From the NCBI GenBank assembly GCA_012034405.1, contig JAAVLZ010000013.1, forward strand, positions 31,588 to 95,587: 64,000 bases of DNA. Direction: 5' to 3'. The notes under the pieces were generated by a model. The model was not told the DNA's origin, ran no database searches, and saw only the letters and a program-made list of their open reading frames with translations. Position numbers and translations under genes: made by a program. The first letter of the stretch is position 1. Every line of letters starts with the position of its first letter. Positions 43,359 through 52,339 of the stretch are shown here, piece by piece. The DNA is from Oscillospiraceae bacterium HV4-5-C5C (GTDB taxonomy: Bacteria; Bacillota; Clostridia; Saccharofermentanales; Fastidiosipilaceae).

Positions 43359-44510
43359 ATGATCCGAGTAACAGGCGTACGCTTTCACGGCGTCGGCAAA
43401 GCCTATGATTTTGCTTTAAATGATATAACGGTAGATAAGGGAACAGCCGTGGTGGTTGAATCTGTCCGGGGGCTGGAATTGGGCTTCTGCGCGGATTCAG
43501 GCAAAGCGCGGGAAGAGGAGCAGCTGGTTTTGCCGCTCCGGCCGGTTCTGCGGCTGGCTACGCCGGAAGATCTGGAAGTTTATACTGAAAACACGGAGCT
43601 GGAAAAGGAAGCCTATATCATTGGACGGGATAAAATCCGTGAACATGAGTTGAAAATGACGCTGGTTGATGTGGAGTACCTGCTGGACCGGCAAAAGATC
43701 ATTTTCTTTTTTACTGCGGATGACCGCATTGATTTTCGCAATCTGGTTAAAGATCTGGCTTCTATATTTCATCGCCGGATTGAACTGCGCCAGATCGGCG
43801 TCAGAGATGAGGCCAGGATGGCGGGTGGCTGCGGTATCTGCGGCCGGGAACTCTGCTGTTCCTCCTGGCTGAGCGATTTTGTGCCGGTTTCGGTTAAAAT
43901 GGCCAAGATGCAGAGCCTGTCTATGAATCCGGCCAAAATTTCCGGCTGCTGCGGGAGACTGATGTGCTGCCTGAAATATGAACAGGACCAATATGAAGAA
44001 GCGCGGCGAATTGCGCCGCGGCTTAACAGCGTGGTTGAGACACCCCGCGGCCGGGCCGCAGTGGTGCAGCTGCACTTGCTGGAAGAAGAAGCGGTGGTGC
44101 GCCTGGAACAGGATGATAGTGATGATCTGTTCAGATATAGCTTTGATGAGCTGAATTATGAGCACCCGCCGCGCCGGGAGCAGCTGCCCATCTGCTGGCA
44201 GGCTCACGGGAGCTGCCACGGCTGCGCGGCTCGCCATGACCAGCCGGCTGGCGATGCTGAAACAGCGCCGTCACAGTCAGCCGCCGCGGGGGAGACCGCT
44301 TCAGCCGAGGCCGCCCCGGCCGGCACACAGACACCTGAGGCGGCCAGGGCCGCAACCGCGGCTGTGGAACGGCCGGATCAGGCACCGGCAGACCAGCCAC
44401 CGACAGTGGAGCCATCAAACCGGCCAGCTCGGACCAGGCGGGTAGGACGGCCGCAGGCGGCTGGGTTTATCCCGCATCCGATCGATCCGGCTGATCTGCC
44501 TCAAAACTGA
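43359..44510 (+). CDS. ricT: RicT/YaaT, PSP1-domain protein
   Basis: RicT forms the Y-complex with RicA and RicF, which binds iron-sulfur clusters and assists RNase Y in mRNA maturation. Residues about 1-265 are the conserved PSP1 part, with the Cys-rich motifs GGCGICGRELCCSSWL and SGCCGRLMCCLKYEQ. Residues about 285-383 are an extra low-complexity Ala/Pro/Glu tail containing a basic patch RTRRVGRPQ, similar to the VGRPRQ of the MarR protein. An extra HGSCHGCAAR Cys/His patch lies at about 282-291. The usual family length is about 270-300. It sits after holB as in Bacillus, but yabA does not follow. Confidence 0.92.
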   Translation: MIRVTGVRFHGVGKAYDFALNDITVDKGTAVVVESVRGLELGFCADSGKAREEEQLVLPLRPVLRLATPEDLEVYTENTELEKEAYIIGRDKIREHELKMTLVDVEYLLDRQKIIFFFTADDRIDFRNLVKDLASIFHRRIELRQIGVRDEARMAGGCGICGRELCCSSWLSDFVPVSVKMAKMQSLSMNPAKISGCCGRLMCCLKYEQDQYEEARRIAPRLNSVVETPRGRAAVVQLHLLEEEAVVRLEQDDSDDLFRYSFDELNYEHPPRREQLPICWQAHGSCHGCAARHDQPAGDAETAPSQSAAAGETASAEAAPAGTQTPEAARAATAAVERPDQAPADQPPTVEPSNRPARTRRVGRPQAAGFIPHPIDPADLPQN

Positions 44511-44549
44511 AACTGCCTGAAACTCTGAGTGCTGCAGCTACGGAGGCTG

Positions 44550-44578
44550 TTGCACAGCGAGGGTGACGGTGTTATGAT
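44550..44578 (+). promoter_or_regulatory. Promoter of the ferredoxin gene
   Basis: TTGCAC (44550-44555) and TATGAT (44573-44578) with an exact 17-bp spacer, just before the SD of the ferredoxin gene. Confidence 0.65.
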
Positions 44579-44606
44579 TTAGCCACTAAATAAGGAGGTA
44601 CATACT

Positions 44607-44780
44607 ATGGCTCACGTAATACATGATACCTGCATCAGTTGCGGAACCTGTGCCGGAGAATGCCCGGTCAGCGCTATCTCAGCCGGTGATACTCAGTATG
44701 AAATTGATCCGGATACCTGCATTGACTGCGGTACCTGCGTATCAGTCTGCCCGGTCAGCGCTATTACTCCGGAGGAGTAA
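44607..44780 (+). CDS. 2[4Fe-4S] ferredoxin
   Basis: A 57-residue clostridial-type ferredoxin, a low-potential electron carrier. Two CxxCxxCxxxCP motifs bind two clusters: CISCGTCAGECPVSAI and CIDCGTCVSVCPVSAI. The two halves are clear internal repeats. AAGGAGG lies 7 nt before the ATG. It has its own promoter and a strong terminator, so it is probably highly expressed by itself although it is embedded in the yaa/yab cluster. Confidence 0.96.
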   Translation: MAHVIHDTCISCGTCAGECPVSAISAGDTQYEIDPDTCIDCGTCVSVCPVSAITPEE

Positions 44781-44854
44781 TGATGATCAGATCTGGTTTT
44801 CTTCTGAGATCTGAGATATAAAAGTAAAGCTTTTGTATGCAGGTTTATGAAGAG

Positions 44855-44886
44855 AAAAAGAAAAGCTGCGGCTTTTCTTTTTTTTT
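44855..44886 (+). terminator. Terminator of the ferredoxin gene
   Basis: AAAAAGAAAAGC (44855-44866) and GCTTTTCTTTTT pair around TGCG, followed by more T. A smaller CAGATCT/AGATCTG hairpin lies directly after the stop codon. Confidence 0.9.
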
Positions 44887-45002
44887 ACCGGATTTTCTTT
44901 CTTGCCCGCAGCCAGGCTGACGGTCACGGTCACGGCCACACCGGCCAGACTGGAGCCCGCCGCGCAAAACCGACAGGATCGTAAACAGACGGGATATCAT
45001 AT

Positions 45003-45953
45003 ATGTGTAACTGTTCTTCTGCCCCTGCAGCCCCAGCCGGACCGGACCAGATCCCCTTGTATCCTGATGAAACACTGGAGGATTTACAACGGTACGGCTT
45101 GAGACTCATCCAAAAAAAAGATGGCTTCCGTTCGGGAGAAGCAGCGGTCTGGCTGGCTGCGTTTACTGCGGCCGCCTGGGAAAAAAACCCCCGCCGGACA
45201 CTGCGGTTTGCTGAATTGGGCTGCGGCAGCGGTATGGCGACCTTGTTGCTGAGCGCCAGACTGAAAAGGGCCAGGGGCGTGGGCCTGGAGATTTCAGCCC
45301 GGCAAGCGGAGCTGCTGAACCGCAATATCCGGCTGAACCAGCTGGATTCACGATTAAGTTGCCTGCAGGCAGATATCAGTGAACTGGCCAGGACTGACTT
45401 GACCCGCTGGCCTGCCTTGTTGCAGCCCTTTTCGCTGGATTTTGTCATGACAAACCCGCCGTTTTTTACCGGCAGGTCAGCACCGGACGGTAAGGGTAAC
45501 CTTACCCGGCTCTGGCAGACCCCGCAGGCGGAACCAGGAGCGGCGGAGCGGCGGGGGGCGCGCTTTGAACAAAATGGCCTGACCTTCAGCCTGACTGCCC
45601 GCCTGACCGGCCGGCTGCTACGGCACCACGGCCGGCTGCATTTGCTGCACACCGCCTCCCGGCTGCCGGAGCTTTTCCAGGAACTCATAAAAGCGGAACT
45701 GATGCCTGAAAGTGTCCGCGGCATCAGTTCCCAGGCCGGCCGCCCGGCTGAACTGGTGTTCATAACTGCCGTTAAAGGCGGCCGCCCCGGCGGCTTCAGA
45801 CTCGAACCGACTTTGGAGGTCCGCGGCGCTGACGGCCGCTTGAGCCCGGCGGCGCAAGCGATATATGGATCGGAAGCGCCGCTGCCGGCCGCCCGGCTCC
45901 GGGAGCGTGTTAAAATGATGGACAACACAATGCTGAGGCGGACGGAAGCCTGA
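45003..45953 (+). CDS. trmN6: tRNA1(Val) adenine-N6 methyltransferase (TrmN6/YabB-like)
   Basis: A class I SAM-dependent methyltransferase of 316 residues that likely modifies A37 of tRNA-Val. SAM motif I is FAELGCGSGMATLLLS, and the substrate motif is NPPFF (N-P-P-F, N6-adenine type). An early DGFRSGEAAVWLAAF block corresponds to the family DxxxxxxDAxLLA region. It is longer than usual (about 250), with an Ala/Pro-rich N-terminus and a C-terminal extension past RVKMMDN. The next gene is rsmI, as in Bacillus yabB-yazA-yabC, but yazA is missing. The SD is weak. Confidence 0.88.
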   Translation: MCNCSSAPAAPAGPDQIPLYPDETLEDLQRYGLRLIQKKDGFRSGEAAVWLAAFTAAAWEKNPRRTLRFAELGCGSGMATLLLSARLKRARGVGLEISARQAELLNRNIRLNQLDSRLSCLQADISELARTDLTRWPALLQPFSLDFVMTNPPFFTGRSAPDGKGNLTRLWQTPQAEPGAAERRGARFEQNGLTFSLTARLTGRLLRHHGRLHLLHTASRLPELFQELIKAELMPESVRGISSQAGRPAELVFITAVKGGRPGGFRLEPTLEVRGADGRLSPAAQAIYGSEAPLPAARLRERVKMMDNTMLRRTEA

Positions 45954-45964
45954 GGTAAGCAGAT

Positions 45965-47044
45965 ATGAAGACAGATATGGATAGAGCTGAGACTAGCGGA
46001 TGGCAGGCTGCGCTGCCGCGGGATAATGGCTGCGTTGCTCCCCTGCAGGGAACGGCAGAGCGGCGTGTTCCGCCCGAACGAGCGGCTCTCCCGCCGGCTT
46101 CTGTCGGGGCTTCGCCAAATTCAGCGCAGAACGAAATTGACTATGAATTTACGGAGCAGGCCGTCCGCCCCGGTTTATATCTGGTTGGCACCCCGTTAGG
46201 TAATCCGGCAGATTGGTCTGCCCGGGCGCAGGCTGTACTGCAGGCAGTTGATCTGGTCGCCTGTGAGGATACGCGTCGCAGCGGCCTGCTCTTGGCTCAC
46301 TTTGGTATTAAACAGCATTTGATCAGCTATCATGAACACAACAAAGCGATGCGCACTCCCGGTTTGCTGCGCTTCCTGAGCCAGGGGCACAGCCTGGCGC
46401 TGGTAACCGATGCGGGGATGCCGGCCATCTCTGATCCTGGCAGCGATCTGGCGGCAGCGGCTGCTGAAGCCGGCTTTCCGATTACGGTCATACCCGGTCC
46501 GACCGCGGCCATGACCGCTCTGGCCGCCTCCGGTCTGGACAGCCGCCGGTTTACCTTTGAGGGCTTTTTGCCGGTCAAAGGAAAAGACCGCAGCCTGAGG
46601 CTGAAACAGCTGGCTCAGGAAGAACGGACGCAGATACTGTACGAAGCGCCGCACCGTCTGCAAAAGACGCTGGAGGAGCTGCTGCTTGAAGGCCTGGGCC
46701 AGCGCCGTCTGGTGCTGGGGCGGGAATTGACTAAACGGTATGAGGAGTACCTTCGCTTAACCGTAGCGCAGGCCCGGGCGTATTATCAGACTGTCCGGCC
46801 TTTAGGGGAGTTCACCCTGATCCTGGAGGGCCGGGAGGCCTTTGACGCCCGGCAGCCGGAACCGGAACCTGCAGTGGCGCAGGCCGGGCTGGAGGCTGAG
46901 CTGGAGCCCCGGTTAAGGGACTTACTGCAAGCAGGCCTCAGTGTTAAAGCCTGTGCGGCCAGACTGAGTGAGGAGACCGGACGGCCCCGCAATGAGTTGT
47001 ACCGCCTGTGCCTGAAACTTAAAGATAAATTTACAGACCTTTAA
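45965..47044 (+). CDS. rsmI: 16S rRNA (cytidine1402-2'-O)-methyltransferase
   Basis: RsmI methylates the ribose of C1402 in the 16S rRNA decoding centre. The tetrapyrrole-methylase fold starts near residue 69 with GLYLVGTPLGNPADW. ACEDTRRSGLLLAHFGI, SYHEHN, VTDAGMPAISDPGSDL and VIPGPTAAMTALAASGL follow, all typical. The C-terminal helical domain is present. The N-terminal 65 residues are extra and low in conservation, yet they are translated in frame from ATG 45965 with an SD-like AGGTAAGC. It lies 11 bp after trmN6. Confidence 0.95.
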   Translation: MKTDMDRAETSGWQAALPRDNGCVAPLQGTAERRVPPERAALPPASVGASPNSAQNEIDYEFTEQAVRPGLYLVGTPLGNPADWSARAQAVLQAVDLVACEDTRRSGLLLAHFGIKQHLISYHEHNKAMRTPGLLRFLSQGHSLALVTDAGMPAISDPGSDLAAAAAEAGFPITVIPGPTAAMTALAASGLDSRRFTFEGFLPVKGKDRSLRLKQLAQEERTQILYEAPHRLQKTLEELLLEGLGQRRLVLGRELTKRYEEYLRLTVAQARAYYQTVRPLGEFTLILEGREAFDARQPEPEPAVAQAGLEAELEPRLRDLLQAGLSVKACAARLSEETGRPRNELYRLCLKLKDKFTDL

Positions 47045-47232
47045 TTTATGCCCGCAAGCCCCTGCCTGCGCGTCCTTTGACGGAGACTGATCTGCGTAAC
47101 CGGTGCCGGCCGGTCGTGTCCCCGGATGAAAGCCTGTGGCCGGTGAGCTATAATATATCGCGAATGCCGTGTATAAACTTACAGCTTGCAAAGTAACTCA
47201 AGCTGATGACATATTATTAGGAGGACAAACCG

Positions 47233-50200
47233 TTGGCCGCCAAAAAGAAAGATACCAAGCCTGGGATCGTGCCTGCCAGAGTTCAGCCGGAAACTCGCGG
47301 AATTCATGAGGTGAAATCAAGGCTGAAAACGCCGGTGGCCAGACAACCACTGCGGTCCGGCAGCATTTTGTTCCTGTCCTTTTTGTTTCCTTTTCTGATT
47401 CTGGCTACAGCCTATGCCGTTCAGGGCTTTTACCCGGTCGCGGACACATCGCCGCTCACGATTGATCTTTATCATCAATACGCGCCTTTTCTGGAGGAAC
47501 TGAGGGATAAGCTGCTGGGCGGCCAAAGCCTGCTATATTCCTGGAACGGGGGCCTGGGCGTGAATTTTTACGCCCTGATCGCCTACTACCTGGCTTCTCC
47601 GCTGAACCTGCTGATGCTGTTATTTCCCCCGGATTATCTGAGCGAAGCGGTGACTGTCCTGACCCTGCTGAAAATTGGTCTGACCGGCTTCACGTTTGCT
47701 TTCATGCTGCGCGGCGCTTTTTGCCCCTATGCCAACCGCACGGTCGGCGCCCGGCCGGCTGGCCGCTCCGCCCGGCTGGATGAAATCGCCACGGATTGGG
47801 CCATCATTATTTTTTCAACCGCTTTTGCCCTGTCCGGTTTCATGCTGGCATATTCATGGGACATAATGTGGCTGGACGCAATTGTCGCCTTGCCGCTGGT
47901 GATCCTGGGCATGACCAGACTGGTGAGGGATGGCCGCTTTGCGCTTTATACACTGGCCTTGGCCTATACGATCTATGTCAATTACTATATAGCGCTGTTT
48001 GTCTGCCTGTTTACGGGCCTGTATTTCTTCAGTTATTACTTTACGGCGGCGCCGGATCTGCCGGAGGCCCGCCTGCGCCCCGGACGGCACTTTGTCAAGC
48101 GGCTGCTGCAGTTCGCGTTTTTCTCCCTGCTGGGAGTGGCGCTGGCTACCTTTATGGCCTTGCCTACCTATCTGGCTCTGCAGACGACCTCCGCTACCAA
48201 CGACAAGTTCCCTCAGACCTGGAGCATCACCTTTAATATTTTTGAATTTATCAGCCGCAACCTCCCGGCTATGCAGCCGGCTATCCGGGATGGCCTGCCA
48301 AATGTATATATCGGCCTCCCGGCCTTCATCCTGCTTCCGCTCTATCTTTCCTGCCGCCGGATCAGGCTGAGTGAAAAAATCTGGCATCTGAGTTTACTGG
48401 CCTTTATCTATATCAGTTTTGCGTCTAATGGCTTGAATTTCTTATGGCACGGTATGCATTATCCGAATCAGCTGCCGTATCGTTACGCGTTTGTGTTTAG
48501 CTTTCTGCTGCTGATCATAGGCTTCAGAGCCTTTACCTACGTCAGAGAGATGAAACCTGCGGTCTTAGCCTTTGGCGCCGGCGGCGGGGTGCTGTATGTG
48601 ATCCTGGCGGAACAGTTTTTGAACGAAACGGTTGATCACACCACAATTTTTGCCAGTTTACTGTTTCTGGCTGTCTACGCCGCGGTCTTTTCCTTATTCC
48701 GCAATCGCCGCTATAGTTTCAGATCGGTCGCCACTATTTTTACCATAGTATTTATGACGGAGATTCTGTTCAATACCGTCATGACTACCTGGGCGATTAA
48801 TGAAAACGAGCACTATACCAGCCGTTCCAGCTTTAACAGCGACTTCAGCAGCGTGCGCTCAGAGATCGAATCCATCGAAGCGTCTGACGCCACCTTTTAC
48901 CGGATGGAGCTGATTCAGCAAAAAACGACCAACAGCCCGGCATTGTATAATTATCCCGGTTTTACCCTCTTTGCTTCAACCAGCTACGAAGAAACCGCCA
49001 AATTAATGCGGAATTTAGGCTACCACAGCAATAATATCAACAGCTATAAATATACTGGCTCCACTGCGGTTATGAACTCCATTTTTGCCTTGAAGTACCT
49101 GATCAACAAGACAGAAGCGATCCAGGATCCGCTGCTGCAAAACATCCCTTCATCAAACGGTCTGTACACTTATCTGAATCCCTACGCCCTGTCGGTCGGT
49201 TTCTTGACGGACAACAATCTCCTGAACTGGAATACGGAGTCCGGGTCTCCCTTTGAACTGCAAAACAACTTTGTCAAATTGAGCGGCGCGACGACAAAAG
49301 ACGTGCTGGACGGCCGTGAACTGGAGACGAAGCAGCTGACCAACTACAATGCCAATACCGGGAACGCTGCCAACGGCTATAGCTTTGATCCCATTGATAA
49401 TGGCCAGTCAGGCACAGTCAGCCTGACCTTGACGGTTCAACAGGCTGAACATCTTTATTTTTATATTGAGGCCAGCGCTACGACTACCGTGGAGGTCACG
49501 GTCACAGCAGCTGACCAAAATCAGATGACTGCCGGAACGGCTAAAACTGAAGCTGAAACGGTTCTGACTCCGGCTCTGGGAGAGGAAAACGGGACAGCCG
49601 CGGCGTCAACTTCTTTTTATGACTCCCGTGACATCAATAAACCTGAAACCTTTGACGCCGGGTACTGTGAGGCTGGCAGCACGGTCGAGCTGACGCTTAA
49701 GGCCAGCGAAGGTAACGCGCAGACGCTGAAAGTTTACGCTGCCGCGCTGAATGAGAGTGTCTATACCCAGGCTTCCCAGAAACTGGCTCAGGGAAATCTG
49801 ACGATTACCGACTATACGGCGGACAGTCTGACCGGTACGGTTACCGCTCAGGACAGCTCACTGCTATTCCTGTCCATTCCTTATGATAGCTCGTGGCAGG
49901 TGACCGTGGACGGCAAGACCGCCACCTTGCTGGATGTGGGCGAAGGCCTGTCCGGAATATCGCTGCAGGCCGGAACCCATCAGATCAGTTTGAAATTTAT
50001 CCCGAACGGCTTGCCTCAGGGCCTGATAATCAGTGGCGCGGCCTTGCTGCTGCTGCTGCTGCTGCTGTTGCTGTCCCGGCTGACGGCCTCGCGCCGCCGG
50101 GAGCGGCAGGCGCGCCTGGCGCAGGAACTGGAAAACCGGGAACTGAACTATCGCCAGGCGGTTGCGACCGCCGCCGCGGCAGCAGGGGCTTTAAGGAGCG

Positions 50201-50532
50201 GCGACGCTCAGACTGAAATGACGGCATCTGATCTATGGGACCGCTCGCCTCAGCTGGTGGAACCGGCTGAGACAGGCAGTGCCCTGCCAGAAGAGACCGC
50301 CAGGCCGCTGCCGGGAAACCTGCCTCAATCAGGGGTCGGTCAGACTGACGTAAATCCTGCCGTCAAACCGGCTGCCGCGGCCCAGGATTCGACAGACCTG
50401 CCTGCTGCGGATCAGGCATTCCGCCCTCAGCCACAGCAAGACGGGGCCGCGCCGTCAGCTAACCCGGACCCTGCTTCAGATTCGCCTGCTGAACCAGAGA
50501 AAAACGAAGCTAATGGACAAAAAAACGAGTAA
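47233..50532 (+). CDS. YfhO-family multi-spanning membrane protein
   Basis: A 1099-residue membrane protein of the YfhO family, linked in Bacillus and Listeria to transfer of sugars onto teichoic acids. It starts at TTG 47233 with AGGAGG 8 nt upstream. About a dozen or more helices occupy residues 40-520, including the family block IDLYHQYAPFLEEL after helix 1, SWNGGLGVNFYALIAYYLASPLNL-type sequence, and AYSWDIMWLDAIVALPL. A large extracytoplasmic domain (about 530-920), a last helix (about 925-950, poly-Leu) and a 130-residue charged, disordered cytoplasmic tail follow. It is a single gene. Confidence 0.9.
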   Translation: MAAKKKDTKPGIVPARVQPETRGIHEVKSRLKTPVARQPLRSGSILFLSFLFPFLILATAYAVQGFYPVADTSPLTIDLYHQYAPFLEELRDKLLGGQSLLYSWNGGLGVNFYALIAYYLASPLNLLMLLFPPDYLSEAVTVLTLLKIGLTGFTFAFMLRGAFCPYANRTVGARPAGRSARLDEIATDWAIIIFSTAFALSGFMLAYSWDIMWLDAIVALPLVILGMTRLVRDGRFALYTLALAYTIYVNYYIALFVCLFTGLYFFSYYFTAAPDLPEARLRPGRHFVKRLLQFAFFSLLGVALATFMALPTYLALQTTSATNDKFPQTWSITFNIFEFISRNLPAMQPAIRDGLPNVYIGLPAFILLPLYLSCRRIRLSEKIWHLSLLAFIYISFASNGLNFLWHGMHYPNQLPYRYAFVFSFLLLIIGFRAFTYVREMKPAVLAFGAGGGVLYVILAEQFLNETVDHTTIFASLLFLAVYAAVFSLFRNRRYSFRSVATIFTIVFMTEILFNTVMTTWAINENEHYTSRSSFNSDFSSVRSEIESIEASDATFYRMELIQQKTTNSPALYNYPGFTLFASTSYEETAKLMRNLGYHSNNINSYKYTGSTAVMNSIFALKYLINKTEAIQDPLLQNIPSSNGLYTYLNPYALSVGFLTDNNLLNWNTESGSPFELQNNFVKLSGATTKDVLDGRELETKQLTNYNANTGNAANGYSFDPIDNGQSGTVSLTLTVQQAEHLYFYIEASATTTVEVTVTAADQNQMTAGTAKTEAETVLTPALGEENGTAAASTSFYDSRDINKPETFDAGYCEAGSTVELTLKASEGNAQTLKVYAAALNESVYTQASQKLAQGNLTITDYTADSLTGTVTAQDSSLLFLSIPYDSSWQVTVDGKTATLLDVGEGLSGISLQAGTHQISLKFIPNGLPQGLIISGAALLLLLLLLLLSRLTASRRRERQARLAQELENRELNYRQAVATAAAAAGALRSGDAQTEMTASDLWDRSPQLVEPAETGSALPEETARPLPGNLPQSGVGQTDVNPAVKPAAAAQDSTDLPAADQAFRPQPQQDGAAPSANPDPASDSPAEPEKNEANGQKNE

Positions 50533-50566
50533 TCTGAAGAATTACGCCAATATTTTAAAATTGAGC

Positions 50567-50594
50567 TTGACAGCCATTCAGATCATGGTAGAAT
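50567..50594 (+). promoter_or_regulatory. Promoter of rplM-rpsI
   Basis: TTGACA (50567-50572) and TAGAAT (50589-50594) with a 16-bp spacer, a near-consensus sigma-A promoter. The leader contains a hairpin AAGCGTT/AACGCTT (about 50599-50622), a possible site for L13 autoregulation. Confidence 0.8.
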
Positions 50595-50688
50595 GAACAA
50601 GCGTTTTTGAAACGTAACGCTTTTAGTTAAGTGCGGCCGTCAGAGGGTTGGTCAATCCGCTGCTGCTGTTGATGTGGAGGTAAAAAAT

Positions 50689-51123
50689 ATGGGAACCTAT
50701 GTTGCAAAAGCAGGGGAGATCCAGCCTAAATGGTATCTGGTAGACGCCAGTGGCAAAACGCTGGGCCGCCTGACTTCTGAGATCGCTAAAGTTTTGACCG
50801 GCAAAAACAAGCCGGAGTACACCCCTTTTCTGGATACCGGTGACTTTGTCATCGTGATTAATGCGGAAAAGATCAAGGTGACCGGCAACAAGGCAGCGCA
50901 AAAGGTATACCGTTATCATACCGGTTATCCCGGCGGCCTTAAGGAGGTCAGCTATAAGAGCATGCTGCAGAAGCATCCTGAGCGCGTAATTGAGCTGGCT
51001 GTCAAGGGTATGCTGCCCAAGTCATCATTGGGCCGTCAGATGATAAAGAAGCTTAAAGTTTATGCCGGAGCCGAGCATCCTCACAGCGCTCAGCAACCGG
51101 AAATCCTGGATATCAAGGCGTAA
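50689..51123 (+). CDS. rplM: 50S ribosomal protein L13
   Basis: L13 is an early-assembly 23S rRNA-binding protein. From the ATG at 50689 (GGAGG 8 nt upstream) it has 144 residues; an in-frame GTG at 50674 overlaps that SD and is rejected. [45 protein letters not shown] and the [26 protein letters not shown] region are all family signatures. It is co-transcribed with rpsI, 14 bp downstream, the universal pairing. Confidence 0.98.
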   Translation: MGTYVAKAGEIQPKWYLVDASGKTLGRLTSEIAKVLTGKNKPEYTPFLDTGDFVIVINAEKIKVTGNKAAQKVYRYHTGYPGGLKEVSYKSMLQKHPERVIELAVKGMLPKSSLGRQMIKKLKVYAGAEHPHSAQQPEILDIKA

Positions 51124-51137
51124 GGGAGGACTGGATC

Positions 51138-51542
51138 ATGGCAAAAGCAGCTAAAACATATAACTGGGGTACCGGCCGCCGTAAAAATGCGGTTGCCCGC
51201 GTCAGACTGACACCTGGTCAGGGCGTGATAACCATTAACAATAAGGACATTGAGGACTATTTCGGTCTGGAAACGCTTAAGCTGGTGGTGCGCCAGCCGC
51301 TGGTTGAGGCCGGGGTAGCAGATAAGTTTGATGTCTTTTGTGATGTCAAGGGCGGCGGTATTTCCGGACAGGCCGGCGCCATCCGTCACGGCATTGCCAG
51401 AGCGCTGGTCGACACGGACAGTGAGACCTACCGCGCGGTGCTGAAAAAGGCAGGCTTCCTGACCCGTGACAGCCGCATGAAGGAACGTAAAAAGTACGGC
51501 CTCAAAAAGGCCCGCAAGGCTTCCCAGTTCTCCAAGCGTTAA
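51138..51542 (+). CDS. rpsI: 30S ribosomal protein S9
   Basis: S9 has a C-terminal tail that reaches the P-site tRNA. It is 134 residues, starting [20 protein letters not shown]. The end [15 protein letters not shown] has the invariant final Lys-Arg that contacts tRNA. AAGGGAGG precedes the ATG. It ends the rplM-rpsI operon before a strong terminator. Confidence 0.98.
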   Translation: MAKAAKTYNWGTGRRKNAVARVRLTPGQGVITINNKDIEDYFGLETLKLVVRQPLVEAGVADKFDVFCDVKGGGISGQAGAIRHGIARALVDTDSETYRAVLKKAGFLTRDSRMKERKKYGLKKARKASQFSKR

Positions 51543-51618
51543 TTGTCCTGGCGGCGGCTGTACCGGAGCACATACTGCAGCCGGTCATCCCGGCCGCAAA
51601 ACCTGGCAGCCGTTTACG

Positions 51619-51663
51619 AGCCGTTTTTTCTCCCCCGGGGTGAGAAGAAACGGCTTTTTATTT
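51619..51663 (+). terminator. Terminator of rplM-rpsI
   Basis: AGCCGTTT (51619-51626) and AAACGGCT (51648-51655) form the outer stem, with TTCTC/GAGAA and CCCC/GGGG inside, followed by TTTTATTT. Confidence 0.9.
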
Positions 51664-51676
51664 ATGAGGCTGATTT

Positions 51677-52339
51677 ATGACTACACCTGAACTTAACAAA
51701 GCAATTCCGGGCGAAGGGCAGCTCTGCCTTCTGTCTGACTCGCCTGAAGCGACGCTCAGCCTGGGGCGCTGGCTGGGCGCTCATTTGCCCAACCGCACTG
51801 CGGTGGCCCTGGACGGTGATCTGGGCGCCGGCAAAACCTGCCTGGTTTCAGGGTTGGCCCGGGGGATGGGGATTACCACACCTACAGCCAGTCCGACCTT
51901 CATGCTGGTGATGGAACATCGGGATCCGGCGGCCAGACTGCCGCTTTTTCACTTTGATACCTACCGCCTGCGTGACTGGGAGGATTTTGAAGAAGCTGGT
52001 TTGGCCGAGTATTTTAATGAAGATGGCATCTATGCCATTGAATGGGCCCGGCAGATAGAAGCGATCTTACCGGAGCAGCGCCTGAGCCTGCAAATCAGAC
52101 GAATGGCCGGCGGCGGCTTGCAGGAGCCGGCAGCTGACTCCGGGTCAGACCTGGACAACAGCAGATACCTGATCCTGTCTTTCAGCCCGTCGCTGGCAGC
52201 GCTGGCGACCCAGCTTAAAACAGCCTGCCGGCAGGGGGAACTCGGCCGCGGACTCGGTCTTTGCCGCGACCTGCCGGTTCCGGAACAGGGAAGCGGGAAA
52301 AACACAACCGGTTTACCAGCTGAAAGAGGTGACTCATGA
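51677..52339 (+). CDS. tsaE: tRNA threonylcarbamoyladenosine biosynthesis ATPase TsaE
   Basis: TsaE is the ATPase that resets the TsaB-TsaD complex during t6A37 synthesis on ANN-decoding tRNAs. Walker A is GDLGAGKT (47-54), then SPTFMLVMEH (switch I) and FHFDTYRLRDWEDFEEAGLAEYF. The core ends near residue 150, the normal family length. The remaining 70 residues are a Gly/Ser-rich, poorly conserved extension. GAGG lies upstream of the ATG. The stop overlaps tsaB by 4 bp. Confidence 0.95.
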   Translation: MTTPELNKAIPGEGQLCLLSDSPEATLSLGRWLGAHLPNRTAVALDGDLGAGKTCLVSGLARGMGITTPTASPTFMLVMEHRDPAARLPLFHFDTYRLRDWEDFEEAGLAEYFNEDGIYAIEWARQIEAILPEQRLSLQIRRMAGGGLQEPAADSGSDLDNSRYLILSFSPSLAALATQLKTACRQGELGRGLGLCRDLPVPEQGSGKNTTGLPAERGDS

